Below are positions 57,790 through 64,000 of a stretch of DNA of 64,000 nt, piece after piece (position 1 is the first letter of the stretch; every line of letters starts with the position of its first letter). The stretch is from Owenia fusiformis (lineage: Eukaryota > Annelida > Polychaeta > Sabellida > Oweniidae), in NCBI GenBank assembly GCA_903813345.2, contig CAIIXF020000010.1:11537181-11601180 (forward strand), in the 5' to 3' direction. The translations under genes and the position numbers were made by a program. The notes under the pieces are model-generated. The model saw nothing but the letters and a program-made list of their open reading frames with translations. It had not been told where the DNA came from and did not search any database.

Positions 57790-58226
57790 ATGTCAAAATG
57801 CATAATTGACACATTGATTTATGTCATAAAACATAATTGACACCACCATTTATGTCACTATACATAGCTGACACCAGTATTTATGTCACTATACGTAGCT
57901 GACACCAGTATTTATGTCAATATACATAACTGACACCAGTATTTATGTCACTTTACATAACTGAAATCAGTATTTATGTCACTATACATTGCTGACACCA
58001 GTGTTTATGTCAATATACATAACTGACATCAGAATAAATGTCACTATCCATGACTGACATCAGAATTAATGTCACTATCCATAACTGACATAAGTTTTCA
58101 TGTCACTATACATAACTGACATCAGTATTTATGTCACTATTTATGTCACTATACATAACTGACATCAGTATTTATGTCACTTCACATAGCTGACATCAAT
58201 ATTTATGTCACTATACATTACTGATC
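57790..58226. repeat. 31-bp minisatellite (TTATGTCACTATACATARCTGACAYCAGTA)
   Basis: About 14 copies of a unit containing TTATGTCACTATACATA then CTGACACCAGTAT run head to tail. Variants include ATAAATGTCACTATCCATGA and one partial duplication (TTATGTCACTATTTATGTC). Each unit has TGTCA and TGACA in inverted order, so a single unit can pair with itself. Non-coding. Confidence 0.93.
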
Positions 58227-58389
58227 CCAGTCCGCTCAGATTGTTCTATTGCAGATTGTAGGTTGATGTCGAATAAATCACACCTGGAAATAATTAAATT
58301 AATCAAATTTTTTATATTTTTTATAAAACTGACATCATGTGGCTATATAGTATATTTGTTTATTTCTGCTGAATAACGAGCGAGTCTAC

Positions 58390-58505
58390 AACCAAAAAAA
58401 GTAAAAACCAGTTATATTCCTTTAGTAATCGAACCCACAACCTGCCGCACCTGAGGCGACAATTCTTCCAACAGACCAACTGGTCAATTAAGATTACGGA
58501 ACCAA
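58390..58505 (-). mobile_element. tRNA-derived SINE
   Basis: On the minus strand an A-box-like GACCAGTTGGTC is followed about 50 bases later by the B box GGTTCGATTAC (58425-58435), with GTCGCCTCAGGTGCGGCAGG between them, as in the head of tRNA-derived SINEs. The downstream tail is T-rich. No intact acceptor stem or anticodon arm is evident, so it is not a tRNA gene. Confidence 0.65.
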
Positions 58506-59639
58506 CAAGACAGTCAAGTCGCAAGCATTTAGGAAAACTGGGAATTATTTTGTATTGCACGAAATGTTCAATACATACACCCCTTCAAAGTGAACAAACC
58601 CTTCTAATCCGAAAATGTAAACACTTTGGTCAACGTAGTTAATTTTATCAAGCCCCTTTAAACATATTCAAAATGAATAAACTTTTCTAATCCAAAAATG
58701 TAAACACTTTGGTCAACGTAGCTACTTTTATTGAGTCCCTTTAAACTTGTGGTTTTTTACCCCAATGACCATGCGGCAGACAGCAAAATGGAAGAAACAC
58801 ACCAATTTCTGGCATTTTAGAAAATGCTAATGATACAGAAACTAGTCATTGTAACAGTCCTCCACTGTGATATAGGTGGTCCCGCTATATAAGATGGGGA
58901 CAAATGTAGGATAAACTTATACACAATACTAAATCTCATACACAATTTTCAATTTAAGCTTGTTGATTACTACAATATTTATAAATAATAACCTTTTGTT
59001 ATTATATGAATTATTTAAGATTTTTTCAGAATTTTGTCTGTATATTAAATACAGTACAAACTGTCATTTCTATGGCTGAATTCCATTGCAGCTTTAGAGA
59101 TTGAATAAAACAATAGACAATAATAGGATAATTACAAACTGCCAGTAGATATGAATGCGATTTCATGCTTGAGATACATTCACATCTGAATGTATTTGAA
59201 CACAATCAAGTCTTTATAACAACTTACGTGACATTTATTTTTAGAAAATAAAATTTCTGTCTGTTTATTATTAGAGGTGTGTGATTCTTAAAATGCAATT
59301 TCAAGAAAAAGAGATAGATTAAACATTTTCAGAAAACATGATAAGAAACACTTTTAAAATGACAATAAGTAAGACTACAATTTACAAACCAACGTGGTTT
59401 AAATTTCACATGGGCTTATAAATGAGACAAAAGAATCAGTTAAAGACTTAATTTATTCTGCGTTTTACCTGATGGGCATATCTATGGAATAAAATGGATT
59501 CTTCAGTGCATAATCAGCATAGACTTCATATAGTTTCTTCAACAGGCTTTCCACTCCAACTTGTCTAATATCTGTCACTACTATAAACTTGATCCCTGTA
59601 ACAACATAAAACAAGGCATTAACATGACAACATGTCACC

Positions 59640-59788
59640 CAAGGGTTTCATTAGCAGCAGGCAAGAGGCAATTTTTCTGGTTGTTTTACAAAATTGCCTG
59701 TTGTTTTAAGGGTCATTTGAACTTTTCCATGTTAAATTTATGATTTCCATTAATTTGCCTGTTGTGATAAATTCTAGTGAAACCCCTG
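59640..59788 (+). mobile_element. CAGGGG/GAAACCCCTG MITE, copy 1
   Basis: The ends CAAGGGTTTCATTAG and CTAGTGAAACCCCTG are inverted repeats with a directly repeated TCACC (59635-59639 and 59789-59793). The body contains TTGCCTGTTGTTTTAAGGG. It has landed inside the left end of a TGTCACC-family MITE (GGCATTAACATGACAACATG at 59615). Confidence 0.8.
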
Positions 59789-60045
59789 TCACCACAAAAT
59801 ATATGTTAACAATAAAAATTTCAGGTCTATGTGAACATTACATTTACCTGAAAGTCCACTTTTTTGTTGCCATGGTAACAGATATTGGCAGAAACGTGTT
59901 GGAACAGATACATATGATAATATGATCTTATAAGTTGTAAGAGTTTCTTACAGACACTGAAGATCGAAATGTTACAAGTCCACTGATTTGTTGCCATGGT
60001 GACAGACATTGGAAGAAAGGTGTTGAAACTCATTACATGTTTATA

Positions 60046-60825
60046 CAGGGTGGTCCAAAAAATCATTTACACTTTTGATTGGGTATCATTTTCTAACAAT
60101 GGGAAGATTTTCCAATTTTTTTCATAGACCTGTCATGCAGACATGTACGTTTTGTGTGGTATAAGTTGATCCTTCCTTTATCCTTCCCTTAAAGTATCCC
60201 AACCAAAAAACTTTATTTAGGGGATATGTCTTCAGAATGTGCAGGTCAGGTGTGATCCATAAAATGGGAGATGGGTCAGTCAGGGAAGTCATGAAGCAGG
60301 TATTCAAGTCAAGCATTGGATTAGTGCAATGTTACTTCATCTTGCCGATAGATAACAGTGACGGTATCCATGTCAACCCCTCGCTTCCACCCCAGTGCCA
60401 GGGTGAATTTTCTTCTCATAACTTCAATGTATCAGGCCATGTTCACGGGAAATGAATGTCCATTAGCATTCTCAAATTAAACCAGTATCGCCATTATGAC
60501 CTAACTTTCACCAGTCATCTTCTCCACATCACATGTTTGATGCTGATGCTCAGAAGAAAAAACGTGAGCCAAAAAGTGCATTTTCTATTTGTTGACAGTT
60601 ATTACAAACCTAAATGTGCAATTAACTACTGCAATTCACCACCAAAGAACTTGGATTGAGCACATGACAAACTATTGGCCTGCATGTGCTCTCATTACAG
60701 TGGTATATCAGAATAAAACTTACACCACACAAAACTTACATGTCTATAGGACAAGTTGGGAAATTTCTCTGTCATTAGAAAATGCTACGTTGTCAAAAGT
60801 GTAAATGATTTTTTGGACCACCCTG
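60046..60825. mobile_element. TA-flanked element with long inverted repeats
   Basis: CAGGGTGGTCCAAAAAATCA and its continuation TTTACACTTTTGA are exactly complementary to the right end; diverged homology extends to about 130 bp per arm (TTTTGTGTGGTATAAGTT versus AACTTACACCACACAAAA). TA flanks both ends, as in Tc1/mariner-type elements. Open frames inside show no recognised transposase motif, so it is probably non-autonomous. Confidence 0.82.
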
Positions 60826-60865
60826 TATATGTCCATGGTAAAAATTTGAAGAGAGTCTAAACATT

Positions 60866-60976
60866 ACTTGTTCAGTGGAAGTTGTAAGAATTTGTTAGAC
60901 AATGAATGCCAACCATCAAACACCATTCACAAAAATGGAGACTATAACAATATGTCACCACTTTTGGTGGTAACAT
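60866..60976 (+). mobile_element. TGTCACC-family MITE, copy F, 5' decayed
   Basis: Retains TTGTTAGACAATGAATGCCA, AAACACCATTCACAAAAATG, GAGACTATAAC and the right end TGTCACCACTTTTGGTGGTA. The left end is missing or displaced by the insertions at 59640 and 60046. Confidence 0.6.
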
Positions 60977-61943
60977 AAAAATGACATGTATAAAAAATGG
61001 CCACCACTTTTCAAAATGGCATTAAATGGCAAAGTAACAAAAGAGGATGTTTCGTGCTTCCAAATCGATTGCTTTATTCAATTTCAATTCAATTCAAAAT
61101 GGCTCATAAAATTCCTCATTTTGCTGATAAACAACATCAATCTTGTTTCGGTTGAATGAATAATATCAGAAATAATATCAAAACATCTTGAGATGGATAA
61201 ATAATTGAATAAGGATTTGCACATTGTTTACAGTGTGTAGGTTTGTTTGTTACATTTCACCTTTTACTCATACATCAGGCTCTTAATAGTATTCTTATGT
61301 AGCAGGAAGGCCATCATTTGTCACAATCAAGATATAAGGAAGGCTCTTACGAATAAAACACTGTTTAGCGGTGCCCATCGCTCGTTTGAAAAGCTCTTTG
61401 GTCAAAATTTTCTTGTCTTTTTAGAATCATATGCTTTTCCTAAACTTACCCATTTTGCCATCGTTTTGCCATTTTAAAGCAAAAGAAAGTAAACACCTGG
61501 TCACCTGATCACAATGACTACAAATAATTCTGCAATTTTACTGTAAATGCGTGATAATTTGAAATGAACCTCTCATTTACCTTTGAATATTTATCTGACA
61601 TGCAAAAAAACTAACTTAGTCTCATTGTTTAAACCGAGAAACATACCCCGGAAAATGTTAAAAATTCAAATGTAGTGTAAACGTGATCACAAGATTTTGG
61701 AATGCCTGGTTAAAAATTCAAACGAGTCAAGGCCACCTTGTAATGAACAAAACATGCCCAAAATAGATTATCAAAGCACAAAATATCCCTGAAATGTCAA
61801 CTCAGTGCCCACACTACCACTAAATTCTTCATTATAAACACGTTCTTCAGGTTGGATTATCAAATCACAAAAACATTATTTTCTTCTTTTCACAACCTTT
61901 ATTTTACTAAACAAGACGTTTCGGATACTGTCTGGATCCTTTT

Positions 61944-62092
61944 TCAACTGTATAAAAACTGAACTGAATCTGCTTCTATCTTATGTTCTTTAATTCTAAC
62001 TTTCAAAGGTCTTGAAGTTTCTCCTATATATGATTTGTTACATGTTTTGCAAGGTATGTAACTTTTGTTTTTGTAACTAAATTCTTGACTTT
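61944..62092 (-). pseudogene. GIY-YIG fragment of a Penelope-like retroelement
   Basis: The minus strand reads YKNKSYIPCKTCNKSYIGET then SRPLKVRIKEHK and soon stops. CxxC followed by YIGET...R...EH is the GIY-YIG endonuclease signature found at the C terminus of Penelope-like elements. Only about 50 residues remain, with no reverse transcriptase beside it, so it is a truncated relic. The CCGAAACGTCTTGTTTAGTA that follows downstream fits an element 3' UTR. Confidence 0.65.
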
Positions 62093-62168
62093 TCATGGTG
62101 ATATAATAACACTTTTATTGCAATAACAACCCCATTTCAGTCATTGACACTTAGTAAACCATATCCCA

Positions 62169-62346
62169 CAGGGCTTTCACTATAATTTCTCACAACAGGC
62201 TAATTAAATGAAAACAACAGGTAAAATTAATGAAAATCATAAATATAACATGGAAAAGTTGAAAAGCCCCTTAAAACAACCAGCGATTTTGTGAAAACAA
62301 CTGTTGAAAATCACCGGTTGCCTGCTAGCTGCTCATGAAACCCCTG
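62169..62346 (-). mobile_element. CAGGGG/GAAACCCCTG MITE, copy 2
   Basis: CAGGGCTTTCACTATAATTT and CTCATGAAACCCCTG are inverted ends with a directly repeated TCCCA (62064-region TSD at 62164-62168 and 62347-62351). It is the same family as 59640-59788, in the opposite orientation (shared AACAACAGG and CTTAAAACAAC). Confidence 0.8.
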
Positions 62347-62654
62347 TCCCAGTAAATCTAAGGGAGATGGTAATTAGCTGGAGATTTATACTGTGTATAC
62401 TAATTACAGTATGTAGGTTTGTTTGCAATATCAGAAGCTTCATTCATATATCAAGCTTTAGCGGTTATTTTAAAATCCATTGTGAAGTTCAGTAAATATA
62501 AATATGTTGTTTTCATCCCCCATAAATAAATATTTCTTGTTCCTGTCAGTATCTACCTACATAAGGCCTGTACCTAAATGACAATACACAGTCTCTTCCC
62601 CTTGATGAGTATATTCCTTTCAAGCCCATTTCGCTCTTGATATGGCAGCTATAA

Positions 62655-64000
62655 AAACTTAAAGAAACCAATATTGAACAATTAAACTCTGAAATCAGAA
62701 ACTTTAACTGGATGACTATCATAGATGGTGACCTAGATATGAATACAGTAACCACAAATTTTGTTGATAAACTAATGTCTATTTACAAAAAACACATACC
62801 TCATAAAATCATCAAACCTAAATACAATGACCAACCCTGGTTTAATAACTTTCTTCAATTGGAAATGAAAAAGAAAAAAAAGCTCTTCAATTCAATGAAA
62901 AAACATCCTACTTATCAAAATAAAATACTTTATGATCAGCAAGCAACAAAAGTTTCAAATTTAATTAAAAAAACCAAACTTGACCATGACCAAAATCTAA
63001 TCAAATCTATTGATAATTTGACCAAGAATGATAAGAATTACTGGAAAATTATTAGATCTTTCCTTGGAAACAATTTTAAGAAATCAGAAATAGCATGCAT
63101 TATAGATGACAGAACTGGTATCCCAATTAATAAAAACCTGGACATAGCTAATTCTTTTATGAAATATTTTTCTGGTAAAAATCATATGGAGATCAACAAC
63201 AACGACACACTACCAAACTTTCCATCGAGAACAAATTCCTTCATTATATCTGCAATTACCAACCAACATGAGATAATGAAACTTATACTTAACCTAGATA
63301 CTTCGAAAACATGCGGTCCTGATAACATAACCAATAAAATGTTAAACTTAACAGCCCATACACTTTCAAAACCACTCTCTAAATTATTCAATAAGCTTTT
63401 GACAAAAATATTTTCCCGGAAACATGGAAAATTGGTAGTGTCTGTCCAATTTTTAAAAAAGATGATAAGACAAATATAAAAAATTATAGACCAATTATGC
63501 TCCTAAATACCCTATCAAAGCTCTTTGAAAAAGTTCTTGCTGATCGAATTAAAAAACATCTTATACAAAATGATTTACTTTTTAAACATCAATCTGGTTT
63601 CCTGCCTGGCCACAGTACACACTCTCAACTTTTAGCTATTGAGCACTACCTGCAATGCACTTTCGAGGAAGGCAAAGCCTCTAAATCAATATTCCTTGAT
63701 ATTTCGGCCGCTTTTGATTGCGTACCACATAATCTTCTATTGCTTAAACTTAAATCTTACGGTATCCAAGGCCAACTGCTCAATGTACTCAAATCCTATC
63801 TGAATGACAGAAAATTCTTTGTTAATGTAGGTGGCGAATCTTCAAAACTTTCTGATACTAATTTTATTAACTGTGGCGTCCCACAGGGGTCTATTCTAGG
63901 GCCTATTCTATTTATCTTGTACATTAATGATATTCCTGACAACCTGGGTGGCCAGTGCTACATCTATGCTGATGATACCTCTTTACATTTTAAACTTGAT
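62655..64000 (+). pseudogene. Non-LTR retrotransposon ORF2 (reverse transcriptase), truncated and frameshifted
   Basis: The first frame (to about 63400) encodes the linker before the RT, with QPWFNNF, KNYWKIIRSFLGN and KTCGPDNITNKML. The reading then shifts at the A-run near 63400 into another frame that stays open to the window end. This second part has RT motifs NYRPI, SGFLPGHSTHSQL, FLDISAAFDCVP (motif A aspartate), GVPQGSILGP and YADDTSL (catalytic pair). No endonuclease domain precedes it; a stop lies in frame just upstream, so the copy is 5' truncated. Motif style fits the Jockey/CR1/L2 group, but the clade is not resolved. The 3' end is beyond the window. Confidence 0.88.

Larger units (their letters stand above)
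52466..62640. other. Intergenic region downstream of NEIL1, repeat mosaic
   Basis: After the NEIL1 3' UTR (to about 53170) I see no gene for about 9 kb. Contents are TGTCACC MITEs, a 314-bp tandem duplication, a 31-bp minisatellite, a tRNA-derived SINE, two copies of a CAGGG/CCCTG MITE, a long-TIR TA element, a Penelope-type fragment, and AT-rich DNA. Small open frames are uninterpretable. Confidence 0.65.

Noticed and set aside
57790-58226. Regularly spaced repeats considered as a CRISPR array
   Set aside because: Units are contiguous with no unique spacers, and the DNA is animal; it is a minisatellite.
60237-60804. Successive small plus frames inside the TA-flanked element
   Set aside because: No D,D,E/D motifs or helix-turn-helix recognised; probably chance frames in a non-autonomous element.

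Overview
This is a window of animal nuclear DNA. It is AT-rich, its genes are split by phase-consistent introns with GT/AG borders, and the space between exons is full of short DNA-transposon derivatives. The recognisable genes are a CCPG1/PBXIP1-type ER-phagy receptor, TAF1C, ANAPC11 and NEIL1, plus a very large ankyrin-repeat protein. The long TG/TACATGTA-rich introns, the repeat load and the gene content suit a marine invertebrate (non-vertebrate deuterostome or lophotrochozoan). The sequence alone does not let me name the phylum.

Layout. 146-8088 (minus): 5' part of an ankyrin-repeat gene, one repeat per exon, followed by one 4.6-kb exon and then a protein-kinase-like N-lobe; the rest lies outside the window. 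8089-12381: intergenic repeats. 12382-25695 (minus): complete 12-exon CCPG1-like gene. 25696-35777: about 10 kb without a gene, made of identifiable transposable elements. 35778-43219 (minus): TAF1C, 12 coding exons. 45466-47726 (plus): ANAPC11, 3 exons, head-to-head with TAF1C. 48954-52465 (plus): NEIL1, 6 exons. 52466-62640: intergenic repeats (tandem duplication, 31-bp minisatellite, SINE, nested MITEs, Penelope-type fragment). About 62650-64000 (plus): 5'-truncated, frameshifted non-LTR retrotransposon running off the end.

The genes do not form a pathway. They are housekeeping-type genes for ER quality control, rRNA transcription, the mitotic ubiquitin ligase and base-excision repair. The most unusual observations are: two unrelated TA-targeting transposons (a mariner in CCPG1, a pogo-like MITE in TAF1C) inserted exactly at the TA of the GTA that starts an intron, so each element now supplies the donor from +4 onward; a zinc-knuckle-like cysteine cluster in TAF1C; a duplicated coiled-coil exon and a WYF-repeat lumenal tail in the CCPG1-like protein; and an ankyrin/kinase architecture with a 1.5-kilo-residue linker. 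No search could be run. Exon borders come from splice consensus, reading-frame phase and remembered family sequences.
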